DNA of 64,000 bases from Roseiarcus sp963794655 (GTDB lineage: Bacteria; Pseudomonadota; Alphaproteobacteria; Rhizobiales; Beijerinckiaceae): the NCBI GenBank assembly GCA_963794655.1, contig CAWCEV010000006.1, positions 2,418,001 to 2,482,000 on the forward strand, given 5' to 3'. Positions 1 to 10,400 of this stretch are shown here, piece by piece. The number at the start of each line of letters is the position of its first letter. Position 1 is the first letter of the stretch. The position numbers were made by a program, and so were the translations under genes. The notes beneath the pieces are model-generated. The model saw only the letters and a list, made by a program, of their open reading frames with translations. It ran no database searches and was not told the origin of the DNA.

Positions 1-3000
1 CCGCAGGTGCAGCGATACTTTGTCCGCAAGCCTTCCCTGGCCAACGACCAGCATGCGTTTCGCGGGCCGAGGAAGGCTGGCTACGATCAGCTCTTGCCGG
101 GCAAAGATCGATTGCTGCTCAGCGCGCCCTGGAATAGTCACGACCTGGGCAAAGCCTGTCTGATCGAGAAGTCGAGACCACCCTTTGCTATCCAAGGCGG
201 GATAGTCGGGCCGCACCTGGCGATCGGTGAAACTCCACCATTCCCCCATGAGGCCGACGGTGATGTCCGCCCAACGCTGCTTGCCGATGACCTCGATGAG
301 TAGGAGTACGCCGTTCTCGGCGAGCAAAGATTTCAGCCCAGACAGAGTGGCGGCTAGATCGGTGGTCGCGTGCACGACGTTGGCGGCGACCACGATGTCA
401 AATGGGCCTTCGATGCCCTGCGTTCTACCCTCACGCTGCAAGTCGAAAACTTTGGTACGCAGGAACGCGGTCTCGCGGAAATTCTGTTGCGCCCGCTTGG
501 CCAGGGCCGGCGAAATGTCGGTGAACAGATAGTCCGCGGGTACCACTTCGGCAGAGCGGAGAGTTTCGAGAATGTATTGCGTGGTGGCTCCGGTGCCCCC
601 GCCGACCTCCAGGATGCGCATCGGCCGGCGAACCTTTGCGATGCGCGCGACTGCTTCCGCGAGCATCTCGTTGTAGACGCGCGCAGGAACGGAGTCGCGG
701 TAGAGTTGCGTCATCGCTTCGCTCCGGCCGCCGGGAAAGACCAGTTCCCTTCCATCGGTTCTGCCGGTCAAGACCTCGGCAAGCGACGCACCACAGCGGG
801 CGACAAGGTCAATCTCAACCGTTCCGAACGGAAAACGCTGGACTAGATTTTCAACCGCACTCGCTGCCATCGGCGCGGGGAGCGCGGCCACGCGAAAGCG
901 ATCCGACTCGACAGAAACGGCGCCAATCTCCGCAGCGATTTCGAGCATGCGATGAAAGAGCCGGCCATGTTGAGGAGCAATCTTCCAGCGTTCACGCAGA
1001 GCTTGCTCAGGCAGTGCGTCGTGGGGCCATCCGAGGCGGCGGAAAGCTTCGACGACGTAGCTCGCCGACAATTGTTCCAGCTCGAGGAAGAAGGAGTTGT
1101 ACTCAACAATCGACTGGCTGCGGCTCAGTCGCTCGGTCCTTGCCTCAAGCTCAGTGGTTACGCTCGAGATCGCATGTTCCTGGGCATCGCCGGGCAGCTC
1201 GGATTTCTGCCAGTCGAGCCGATAGATCCAGGACGCGACATTGTCCTTTCGAGGTTTGAGTTTGCGAAAGCGTAGTTGGGAGAAGTGGACGAGGGGTTGT
1301 CCCTTGTCGCCGGTAATGGTGACATCGGCGGTAAGGGTATGGTCGTCGATGCGCTGCGTGGCGACGTAACTCCAGCTGCTTGCTTCAGAGCGGCCATAGA
1401 CGGCAAGCTGCTCGACGCTCAGCGGAAGATACAAATCGCCGGCCGCTTCGTCGTCACTGTCAATGGCCAGCACCGCAGCCTGGAGACAGGCATCCAGCCA
1501 CCACGGCGCAAGCTCCCAACCCTGTTCCCCGCCCTCCGTGGTCACGATCTCCGCCAGTGCTTCCCCATTCCCGGTCCACGCCCGCTGCAAGCCGCGGAAG
1601 CGCGGCCCGAACTGGAGGCCGCGAGACTCCATCTGTGCGTAGAACCGCTCGCTCGGGGCCGCGCGCAGACGGCCGCGGATACCCTCTAGATCCAAGCGCT
1701 CCGGCTTCTGCGCTGGTGAGCCGCCGGGCAGCAGCCAACCTTCGGAAACGCGCTCCCACCCGCCATCCCGCTGCTCGGCATAGACGCGTACGCGGTTCCG
1801 GCCGCCGGCACCTTCTTCCACCACCGTTTGGACACGGCGCTCGCCTTCGACTACCAGCGGCGCTTGCAGAACCACATCCTGCACCACGCGGCAAGTGCCA
1901 AGAACCTCCGCTCCTGCCTCCAGCATCAGCTCCAAGTGACCGGTGCCCGGCAGCACCGCGCTGGCTTCGACCACGTGCTCCCCAATCCAGCTTGCTGCCC
2001 GGAGGCTCGCCTCGTATTGACCGGCCACACCGGCAGCCCGCAGACGATGGCCCAGCAGAGCCCGGCCTGTCGGCTCCCCGTCCGCGGCTTTGTTCTCAAC
2101 ATCGATCCAGTAGCGTTCGCGCTGAAACACACACCCCGGTAGAACCACGCGGCGTAGCTTGCGTCCCGATGTCCGCTGCGCCCAGTCCACCGCGGCGCCA
2201 CGCACGAACTGTTCGGCCACTGACGCTACCGGTGCTTGTGCGTCCAGAGCTGCATGAGCAGCGGGCTGACCCGCCCTCACTGTGCCGCGATACATCCCCG
2301 GCACGCTCGCTCCAGCAAGCCAACGGCGCAGCTTCTCTACACAATCAGCCTTGCCCGAGGCAACTATCGCCAGCCGTTCGCTGAACACGGCACGACCCAC
2401 CGCCGCGGTGTAGCAAATATCGCACCAGGCCGCGCCGGTCTGGGGCAGAAACTCCGTATACCGCTCCACCAGCGCACGCAACGCCGCTTCGCTTCGCGCC
2501 GTGATCGCCAGGACCTCTTCCCCGGGGTCGATCTCGGCACAAGCTTCCTCCGGCCAATCTTCCACCACCACGTGCGCGTTGGTCCCGCTGAAACCGAAAG
2601 AGCTGACTCCGCCGATGCGCCGGCCGCTGATCGGATCCCACTGCCGTGCCTGGGTCAACACTTCCAGCGGCAGCTCATCCCAACGTACATGCTGGCTGGG
2701 ACGCTCCCAGTGAAGCTGGCCCGGTAGTACGCCATGTTGCAGCCCCAGCACCAGCTTGATCAGCCCAGCCACTCCCGCAGCCGACTCCAGGTGGCCCACG
2801 TTGGTCTTCACCGATCCGATGCAAAGCTTCTTCGCGCGTTCGCCGCCGAATACTGCTCCCAGCGCCTCGGCTTCGATGGGATCGCCCAATGTGGTTCCGG
2901 TGCCGTGTGCCTCCACATAGCCCACCTGCCACGGCTCGATACCCGCTCGCCGATGGGCCACACGCAAAAGCTCCTGCTGGGCCAAACCGTTGGGCACGGT

Positions 3001-3936
3001 CAAGCCGCTCGACGCACCATCCTGGTTCACCGCCGAGCCAAGAATCACACCCTGGATCCGGTCCCCGGCCGCTTGCGCATCGCGCAGTCGCTTCAGCACC
3101 AAGACACCGCAACCCTCTCCACGAACAAAACCATCCGCACCCGCATCGAATGCACGCACGCACCCTTGCGGCGACAACATACCAGCCTGGGCAAAGGCGA
3201 TCGATGGTTCCGGAGACAGAATGAGATTCACGCCGCCGGCAAGCGCCGCCGTGCATTCCTCATGGCGCAGCGCTTCACACGCCAGATGCACCGCCACCAG
3301 CGACGAGGAGCAGGCGGTATCGATCGAGAGGCAAGGTCCGTTCAAACCAAGAACGTAGGAAATGCGCCCCGCTGCTACGCTCGAACCAACACCCGAAGCA
3401 AAGTGCGGGTCGATCGCGCCGGTGTCTCCTCGACGCATGATCAATTGCGCGTAATCGTGGGACGCAATCCCGATGTAGACGCCGGTCACGGACTGATAGA
3501 GAGAAAACGGATCGATGCCTGCATCCTCAAGAGCCTCCCAGCTCACTTCGAGCAGCAGACGCTGTTGCGGATCCATGCCAATTGCTTCGCGGGGAGAGAT
3601 GCCGAAATGCCGTGGGTCGAAGAGATCCACGTTTTGCAGCAGAGCCGCGGAGCGGGCGGCCTGCGGCAGGGCTTTGCCCTGAAGGGAATCGGAAAGCCGC
3701 GCCTCGACCCCGGGGCTCACTTCGGAGCCTTGGCTTTCCAGAAGCCGCCAATACCCCGAGACTCCGTCTTCGCCGCCAGGGATGCGGCAACCGACGCCCA
3801 CAATCGCAATCGGTTCGCTGGCGGAATTCTCCAGCTCCTCGATACGCGCCTGGGCGCGATCGAGGGCGAGCAGCGCCTGCTTCAACGGCGACAGCGGCAA
3901 GGCGTTGCTCCCGCTCAATGTATGTGCTTCCGTCAT
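1..3936 (-). CDS. AT-less type I polyketide synthase module, KS-DH-cMT-KR..., 3' end outside window
   Basis: The frame is open from ATG 3936 to the left edge, giving at least 1312 residues. Residues about 15-38 form an N-terminal docking coiled coil. KS spans about 41-458 with DTACSSSL, EAHGTGT and NVGHLE, so Cys-His-His is complete. A post-KS linker leads straight to an FQRERYW post-AT linker, so no AT is present. DH spans about 620-885; its first motif reads HVVEASAVLP, with Ala in place of Gly in HxxxGxxxxP, while the second motif LDACLQ is kept. A C-methyltransferase with LEVGGGTG near 1106 follows, then the start of a KR subdomain near 1295. The start overlaps the stop of the upstream PKS gene by ATGA, implying translational coupling. 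About 1.9 kb of the KS-linker-DH part is nearly identical to the PKS gene at 7468-13044. Domains after the KR start cannot be seen. Confidence 0.93.
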   Translation of the reverse strand, partial: MTEAHTLSGSNALPLSPLKQALLALDRAQARIEELENSASEPIAIVGVGCRIPGGEDGVSGYWRLLESQGSEVSPGVEARLSDSLQGKALPQAARSAALLQNVDLFDPRHFGISPREAIGMDPQQRLLLEVSWEALEDAGIDPFSLYQSVTGVYIGIASHDYAQLIMRRGDTGAIDPHFASGVGSSVAAGRISYVLGLNGPCLSIDTACSSSLVAVHLACEALRHEECTAALAGGVNLILSPEPSIAFAQAGMLSPQGCVRAFDAGADGFVRGEGCGVLVLKRLRDAQAAGDRIQGVILGSAVNQDGASSGLTVPNGLAQQELLRVAHRRAGIEPWQVGYVEAHGTGTTLGDPIEAEALGAVFGGERAKKLCIGSVKTNVGHLESAAGVAGLIKLVLGLQHGVLPGQLHWERPSQHVRWDELPLEVLTQARQWDPISGRRIGGVSSFGFSGTNAHVVVEDWPEEACAEIDPGEEVLAITARSEAALRALVERYTEFLPQTGAAWCDICYTAAVGRAVFSERLAIVASGKADCVEKLRRWLAGASVPGMYRGTVRAGQPAAHAALDAQAPVASVAEQFVRGAAVDWAQRTSGRKLRRVVLPGCVFQRERYWIDVENKAADGEPTGRALLGHRLRAAGVAGQYEASLRAASWIGEHVVEASAVLPGTGHLELMLEAGAEVLGTCRVVQDVVLQAPLVVEGERRVQTVVEEGAGGRNRVRVYAEQRDGGWERVSEGWLLPGGSPAQKPERLDLEGIRGRLRAAPSERFYAQMESRGLQFGPRFRGLQRAWTGNGEALAEIVTTEGGEQGWELAPWWLDACLQAAVLAIDSDDEAAGDLYLPLSVEQLAVYGRSEASSWSYVATQRIDDHTLTADVTITGDKGQPLVHFSQLRFRKLKPRKDNVASWIYRLDWQKSELPGDAQEHAISSVTTELEARTERLSRSQSIVEYNSFFLELEQLSASYVVEAFRRLGWPHDALPEQALRERWKIAPQHGRLFHRMLEIAAEIGAVSVESDRFRVAALPAPMAASAVENLVQRFPFGTVEIDLVARCGASLAEVLTGRTDGRELVFPGGRSEAMTQLYRDSVPARVYNEMLAEAVARIAKVRRPMRILEVGGGTGATTQYILETLRSAEVVPADYLFTDISPALAKRAQQNFRETAFLRTKVFDLQREGRTQGIEGPFDIVVAANVVHATTDLAATLSGLKSLLAENGVLLLIEVIGKQRWADITVGLMGEWWSFTDRQVRPDYPALDSKGWSRLLDQTGFAQVVTIPGRAEQQSIFARQELIVASLPRPAKRMLVVGQGRLADKVSLHLR
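1268..3180 (-). repeat. Near-identical duplicated KS-linker-DH segment, copy 1
   Basis: About 1.9 kb of the left-most PKS gene is nearly identical in DNA to 10368-12295 in the KS-DH-ER-KR-ACP gene, including silent positions. Identity begins just after the DH (at the common cgtagttggg) and ends inside the KS. Outside these limits the two genes diverge sharply. Confidence 0.88.
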
Positions 3937-6900
3937 TGCCTGCTCAGCCGCTCTTTCAAGAGTCGTTCTACTTCTTCCTCGGACATTTCCTCGAGTTGCG
4001 CCGCCGTGAGATGCGTCTGTTCTCTTCTTCGCGGCGGTAACGAATCTGCATGCCCGGTGCGCGCTGGATTTGCCGCAGCCGGGCTCAGCGTCGCGGCCAG
4101 CAAACGCACCAGCTCTCCGACCGTTCCCGTATCGAAGGCAACAGTCGAAGAGATTCTTCCTTCGAGTCCCAGACGCTTGGACAATTCGCTGCGCAGTTCG
4201 AGCGCTACCAGCGAATCCATACCAAGGTCGCTGAGACGGTCGCGATCTCCCAGTTCTTCGGGAGAGAGATCCAGGCGGAATACCTGGCAGATGGTTTCTT
4301 TCACCACCGCCGCAACGTCCTCCGGCGCATCCGAGGGAAGGTCAAGCAAGCGTGCCGAAATGGCGTGATCCGCGTGTCTCGGAGGCAGAGGCTGCGGCAT
4401 CGGTTTCGCTACCCCGTTCCGCACGGTCGAAGCTTGCGCACCGTTTGCGTGAGAGGACGGTGCGGTCGTCTGCCGGCTGCGCGCGAGCAGCACGTGCTGC
4501 CCCAGGTTCGAAGCCGGCGAGTCCACCGGCGGAAACGCTGCGGTTTCCGCGAAGCCGGTCCGATCCAGGACGCCGCGCCATTGATCCACGTTGAGAAGAG
4601 GATGTTCCTGCCGGTCGGTATCGGTGAAATGTTGCCAGCCCTCGATGAGACCGGTGGACATGTCGAACCAGGAGTGATGATAAGTGGTCTCGAGGAGTAC
4701 CAGGGCGCCCCCGGGGGACAACACTTCCTGAATCCGTCCCAAGGCCGAGTCAAGATTGCGCGCTGCGTGCACGACATTGGCTGCAACGACAAGGTCGAAC
4801 ATGGCTGGACGAAATCCTTGCTCCGCGAAGTCGCGATCGAGATCGCAAAGCGCGTATCGGATGAATGGATATTTTCCGAACTTGCGCCGCGCGCGGCTGA
4901 GAAACAATTCAGAAACATCAGTGAACCAATACTCGACCCGATCAACCGGTAAATAGGGCAGGATGGCCGCGGTGGTACCGCCCGTACCTCCGCCGATTTC
5001 GAGGATGCGCCGCCGGCCGCGCCCCGGTATCGCCTGGCGTAGAGCCGAGGCGACGATGGGATTGACATAACGGGCCTGTGCCCCGCTTTCGTAGAGCCCT
5101 TCGGCAAGCGCGAACGAACCATCCGGAAATAGGGTTTCCAGCGCGCTCCTTCTTCCCGTCAAAACATCGCCCAGCAGGGATCCGCACTGTTTGAGATAGG
5201 CAGTCGCCCCGGGATCGTCTTCCATGAGACGCGCAGCGTCCTGCCAATAAGGGGCAAGGTCCACGGGTGTAAGAACACCGGCCGCGCGGAAGTTGCTGCC
5301 GGACTGAAGGAGCACGCCGTCTTCTGCCAGACCCAGTAACCAGCGGCGGACCAGGTTGCGATAGATGGGTTGAAAGGCACAGCGCTGCAGCACCTCATCC
5401 AGCGAGGCCTGGTTTTGATTGGGGAAGGCTCCCGCAGAAACCAGCACGTTACGCGCGTGGGCGCGGGTGAGCCTTTCGAGCGCGCGAAATCTTTGGGGAT
5501 AGACTTCGGGCTTCCAACCGAGCGGACCCCGGAGACTCTGCCTCTCCGCCTCCTGCAGCATGCTTTGCCAGGTCTCTTCCCGCTCATGCTGGCGCTTCAC
5601 CTGAGGAGGAGCCCCAAACCAAAATCGCTTGCGCTGAAAGGGGTAGAGCGGCAGATCCATTTTCCGGTTGGAAAGACGCGAAGCCGGAGCCATGGACTGC
5701 AATCGTCCACCTGCGACAAATTCCTTCTGGATTTGCTGGAGAGGGCTGGCGTTAGCCGGCAACAATGCGGCCGCGTCCATGGCGCTGGTCATCAACCCCG
5801 CAGCCGCGCGCCCGGACAGGAAAGCCTGCAACATGCCAATCGCCTCGGGCGCGCTGCTTGCAATGAGGGCAATACGACTGGGCAACTGCGCCCGGCCCAG
5901 CGCCGCAGCATCGCAAATCGCGTGGAAGCTCCCGCCGTTCTGCTGCAGATAGGTGATATATCGCTCCACCAGCGAGCGCAAGCCAACTTCCTCCGCCGCG
6001 GAAATACATAACAACGATGGTTCGTGCGAACCCTCATGGTCGTGCTCAATGCCACGGTTTAAATCGGAGCTTTCCACCGAACCAACGATGACGTGAGCGT
6101 TGGTTCCGCTAAAACCGAACGAGCTCACACCGGCGTAGCGCGTGGCGCCTTGATCAGGCCACGGGATCAGCCTGACCGGGACCTCGATCGGCCATTGTTG
6201 CCAGGGGATTTGCGGGCTGGGCTGCTTGAAATGAAGATGTGGCGCAATGCCGTGCCCGGGCTGCATCATAAGCACAACCTTGATCAGACCGGCCAAGCCG
6301 GCTGCGGCCTCAGTGTGGCCAAGGTTGGTTTTGACCGATCCGATGCGGAGGGGTGATTCTTCGCTTCGTCCCGTCGCGTACACAGAGCCAATCGCCCGCA
6401 CCTCAATCGGATCGCCGAGTGGCGTTCCGGTGCCATGGGCTTCCACATAGCTGACGGCGTGCGGCTCGAGAGCTGCGTTGGCCAGCGCCTCGCGCATCAC
6501 CGCTTCCTGCGCCGGGCCGTTGGGAGCGGTAATGCCGGCACTGCGTCCATCCTGGTTGACGGCTGAGCCGCGCAGGTTCGCCAACACGGGATCGCGGTCA
6601 CGCCTGGCGTCTGTGAGCCGCTTCAAAACGATCACGCAACAGCCCTCGGAGCGCACGTAGCCGTCCGCGGCGGCATCGAAGGTCTTACAATGGCCATCCC
6701 GGGATAACATGCTGGTCCGGGAGAATCCGATATTCATTTCGGGAGAAAGAATCAGATTGGTCGCACCCACGATGGCCAGATCCGTCTCTTGTCGACGGAG
6801 ACTCTGCACCGCCTGATGGACGGCAACCAGCGACGAAGAGCAGGCCGTGTCCATGACGACAGCAGGGCCGTGCGTACCGAGAAAATAGGCGATGCGGCCG

Positions 6901-7484
6901 GCCGCGATGCTTCCCGCCGCACCCACGCCGGTATACCCGTCGATACTGCCGGGGTCTTCCAGCAGCAGCCGGCTATAGTCGCTGTTGGTCATCCCGAGAT
7001 AGATCCCTGTCTTCGTATTCATCAGGCTGCGCGGATCGATATTGGCGCGCTCCAGGGCTTCCCAGGTAAGTTCCAGCAGGATGCGCTGTTGCGGATCCAT
7101 GCTGGCCGCCTCGCGCGCATGGATGGCAAAGAACTCCGCATCGAAGGCATCTACATCGGAGAGGAAGCCGCCATGGATGTCATACATGGTGCCGGGCTCG
7201 TCCGAGCCCACACTGGCATAGGCAAGGGCGTCCCATCGTTGGGGAGGCACGGTCGAGATGAGGTCCTCGCCCGCAGCTAAAGCTTCCCAGAACCGTTCCG
7301 GGCTGGCTACCCCACCCGGCAATCGCACAGCCAGGCCGAGAATGGCCACCGGCTCGACCGGGCCGCGCCGGCATGATTCCAATTCGGCGCGAAGTTGACG
7401 GATTTCGACCAGCGCGCGCTTCACAGGAGAAAGCTCCCCTGCCGCCATCGCGGTTTCTTGCCGGGGACTATCGCCGTGCGCCAT
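3933..7484 (-). CDS. AT-less polyketide synthase module, KS-cMT-ACP
   Basis: 1183 residues from ATG 7484, which has the Shine-Dalgarno GGCGGGAG and overlaps the upstream PKS stop by 17 bp; an upstream in-frame extension has no support. Residues about 18-36 are a docking helix. KS spans about 44-460 with DTACSSSL, EAHGTGTPLGDP and NLGHTE. The linker ends in YPFQRKRFW with no AT before it. A C-methyltransferase (about 640-960, LEIGGGTGG near 825) is followed by an ACP (about 1040-1115, LGMDSLVALEL) and a C-terminal acidic docking tail (EEMSEEEVERLLKERL). There is no KR, DH or ER, so the module should extend and alpha-methylate while leaving the beta-keto group. It is the fourth PKS in the transcription order. 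An AT must come from elsewhere. A docking-competent tail plus the coiled coil of the next protein supports hand-over to the gene at 1-3936. Confidence 0.95.
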   Translation of the reverse strand: MAHGDSPRQETAMAAGELSPVKRALVEIRQLRAELESCRRGPVEPVAILGLAVRLPGGVASPERFWEALAAGEDLISTVPPQRWDALAYASVGSDEPGTMYDIHGGFLSDVDAFDAEFFAIHAREAASMDPQQRILLELTWEALERANIDPRSLMNTKTGIYLGMTNSDYSRLLLEDPGSIDGYTGVGAAGSIAAGRIAYFLGTHGPAVVMDTACSSSLVAVHQAVQSLRRQETDLAIVGATNLILSPEMNIGFSRTSMLSRDGHCKTFDAAADGYVRSEGCCVIVLKRLTDARRDRDPVLANLRGSAVNQDGRSAGITAPNGPAQEAVMREALANAALEPHAVSYVEAHGTGTPLGDPIEVRAIGSVYATGRSEESPLRIGSVKTNLGHTEAAAGLAGLIKVVLMMQPGHGIAPHLHFKQPSPQIPWQQWPIEVPVRLIPWPDQGATRYAGVSSFGFSGTNAHVIVGSVESSDLNRGIEHDHEGSHEPSLLCISAAEEVGLRSLVERYITYLQQNGGSFHAICDAAALGRAQLPSRIALIASSAPEAIGMLQAFLSGRAAAGLMTSAMDAAALLPANASPLQQIQKEFVAGGRLQSMAPASRLSNRKMDLPLYPFQRKRFWFGAPPQVKRQHEREETWQSMLQEAERQSLRGPLGWKPEVYPQRFRALERLTRAHARNVLVSAGAFPNQNQASLDEVLQRCAFQPIYRNLVRRWLLGLAEDGVLLQSGSNFRAAGVLTPVDLAPYWQDAARLMEDDPGATAYLKQCGSLLGDVLTGRRSALETLFPDGSFALAEGLYESGAQARYVNPIVASALRQAIPGRGRRRILEIGGGTGGTTAAILPYLPVDRVEYWFTDVSELFLSRARRKFGKYPFIRYALCDLDRDFAEQGFRPAMFDLVVAANVVHAARNLDSALGRIQEVLSPGGALVLLETTYHHSWFDMSTGLIEGWQHFTDTDRQEHPLLNVDQWRGVLDRTGFAETAAFPPVDSPASNLGQHVLLARSRQTTAPSSHANGAQASTVRNGVAKPMPQPLPPRHADHAISARLLDLPSDAPEDVAAVVKETICQVFRLDLSPEELGDRDRLSDLGMDSLVALELRSELSKRLGLEGRISSTVAFDTGTVGELVRLLAATLSPAAANPARTGHADSLPPRRREQTHLTAAQLEEMSEEEVERLLKERLSRQ

Positions 7485-10400
7485 GCTCCCGCCTTTCCAG
7501 TTCTTCGAGCAATAATGCTTCCGCCTCTTCGTCGCTGAGGGCATCGATGTTGTCCGGCAGCTTTTCGTCTGCGCCTGAGTTTGCCGACGCGGCAAACATT
7601 TCTCCGAGCAGGAAGCCAGTCAGAGTGCGCAATGTCGGAAAGTCCAGCACCAGGGTTGGAGACAGCGGCCGCTTCAGGCTTTCCGCGAGCGCATTCCGCA
7701 ACTCGACCGCCATCAGAGAGTCCAGGCCAAGATCATGCAGGGCTTCGTCCTCATCGATGCGTGTGTGCGCGGGGAGAGAGAGGATTTTCAGAGCCTGTTG
7801 GCGAAGATGCTCAGCCAACATAGCCTGGCGATCCCCAGGGGGAACGCCCTGCAGCAGATCAGAGAATTGCAGGCTCCGCTGGTTCTGTTGAAGATCTTTG
7901 CCGGTCTCCTGACGTTTTTTCTCCTGGAGATTGGCTTCAACCAAGCGGCTAAACAACGCTGTCGTGCCCTTAGGCCGCCGGCTCACAAACTTCTCCCATG
8001 ACAGCATCCGCAGCACGGCGGCCACGGTTTCCTGCTTGCCCAGCAATCGATCCACAGCTGCGACGCCATCGGCGGAATCGATTTTTCCCATTCCCATGGC
8101 CGGCAGGTCGGCTGCGAGCTTCGCGGCCATCCCCGCGGAATTCCAGGGACCCCACTGCACACTTAATGCCGGTAATCCCAGTTGACGCCGATAGTCAGCC
8201 AGCGCATCGAGGGCGGCGTTGGCGGCAGCATAGTTGGCCTGTCCAGGGGAACCCAGCACGACTGCGGCGGAGGAGAACAGCACAAAGAAATCGAGGTTCT
8301 GCTTACGCGTCAACGTGTGGAGATTCCAGGCTCCCAGCCATTTGGGGCGCAGGACCGAAACCAGCGATGCGGGGGTTTGATCGAGCAGGCTGTGATCGTC
8401 GAGCACACCCGCGGCGTGCAGAATTCCCCGCAAAGGGTGAGATGACGGAATCTCGCGAAGAACGGACTCGACCGCCTGGCGATCGGAAACATCCGCTGTT
8501 ACGAGCATGATCTCGGCGCCGCGCGACCGCAGGTGCTCCATCGCTTTGGCCGCAGGTGGGTTGGGAGCGCGGCGCGTCATTAGTATGAGCCGGCGCGCGC
8601 CCCGCTCCACCATCGCCTGGGCAAAGAGTAGCCCTAATCCGCCGCATCCGCCGGTAATCAAATAGGTGCCTTGGGAGTCGGGCTTCAGTACCGGGGGCAG
8701 AGGAGAACGATTTGATCGTGTAACGACAATCTTTCCGATGTGACGCGCCTGCGCCATAAAGCGAAAAGCCTCTTTCGCATCAACAAACTCAGTCACAGGC
8801 AATGGAACAATGGCGTTACAGGCCAGCAATTGCAACATCTCCCGCGCCAGGGACGGAATCAGAGAAACGTCTGCCTCCGCTGCCTGACCCAAGTCGTAGA
8901 CACAATGGCGCACATCGGGGCGGGCTTGTTCCACCGTCTCGCGGCTGAGGGTGTCGCGCTTGCCTACCTCGAGAAAACAGCCGCCCGTGGCCACGATGGA
9001 AAGCGTCTTCTCAGCCAGCACGCCGGTCAGCGAATTCAAGACGACATCGACGCCTCGGCCAGCGGTAAGGCTCATCACCTGCTCGGCAAATCCGGCAGTG
9101 CGCGAGGGCAGCACGTGCGGAATCCCCAGCGATCGCAGGTAGGCGCGCTTTTCTTCGCTGCCTGCGGTTGCATAGATCTCAGCGCCCCGTGCTTGCGCCA
9201 GGTGTACCGCAGCAAGCCCAAGACCACCCGCCGCGGAGTGGATGAGCACACTCTGTCCAGACTGCAGGGCGGCTAGTCTATCCAGTCCGTAGAGCGCGGT
9301 CATATACACCACCGGCAGCGATGCGGCCTGGGCCAGGCTCATGCCATCGGGCACGTGGAAAACTTGGGAAGCCCGGACGGTAACAAACTCGCGGAAGGAC
9401 CCCGGAGCGAAGGCAAATACCCGGTCACCGGAGGAAAACCCACTTTGTTCGCCCGCGTACACGACCGTGCCGGCACATTCGCCGCCCAACCGCTGAACCA
9501 TGCCGGGCAACATGCCGAGGGCATTCATAACATCGCGGAAATTGATCCCGTGCGCGGCGACTGCAATCTCTACCTCATCTGCCAGTGGAGCATGACGCGG
9601 CACAGAGATCGACTGGAGATCTTCAATCAGGCCGCTTTGTGCGGTCGCGATTTCCGTGTTTGCCACCTCCGCGGTGGCAATATGTTCCTTGAGGAGAGGA
9701 GCCAGGATGCGTCCCTCGCGTAGCGCCGTTTCCTCCACATCGACCATACCGAGAGCGCGGACGATGTCACTCGCACCGGTTTTTGGGCCGAGATCCACAG
9801 AACGAATCTGGAGCTCGGGAAACTCGAGCACGGCAGTACGCCGCAAAGCCTGGATGGCGCGCCCCTCTGCCGAGATGGAGACACCCACTCCACCCTGTCC
9901 GCCGGTGGTCGCCAGCCACACACCGCGAGCCGGATGTATCTGTTCCAGCAAGAGCGCCTGCAACAGGGAGAGACAAGCATCGACCGCCAACAGACTCTCC
10001 AGCGGCTCAGCCGTTGCTTCGAGCAGCTCAAGGTTGCCTGACCTGGCAGCACGCAGATCCAGTACTCCCTCGAGTGGAGCTCGCAAGGCCGCGATGCCGC
10101 GCAGCGTTTCACGATATCGATTCTCCGGCAGATGGGCATGGCCTTCCATCGGATGGGTATGGCTTTCGCCCGAGATCAATGACCAGGTTGCGCCGTGCTT
10201 TTGCAATTCGGCGCAGACTTCTGCGCTGAGGTTTGCGCCAAGTTCGTTGGCATCGAATAGGACCAACCAGTGTCCGGTGAGACTGGCGGCCGAAGCCCGG
10301 AGTGGCGCATCGATCCACTCAACGGTGTACGAGGTGACGCGATCGGTTTTTGCCTGCAGCTTTCTGAAGCGTAGTTGGGAGAAGTGGACGAGGGGTTGTC

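Noticed and set aside
1380..2384. Plus-strand open frame of 334 codons
   Set aside because: Antisense to the DH and linker of the left-most PKS; Pro/Arg/Ser-rich composition typical of shadow frames.
2734..4368. Long plus-strand open frame (544 codons) opposite the PKS genes
   Set aside because: It is antisense to conserved KS, DH and ACP sequence, has no ribosome site or known domain, and such frames are common opposite GC-rich genes.
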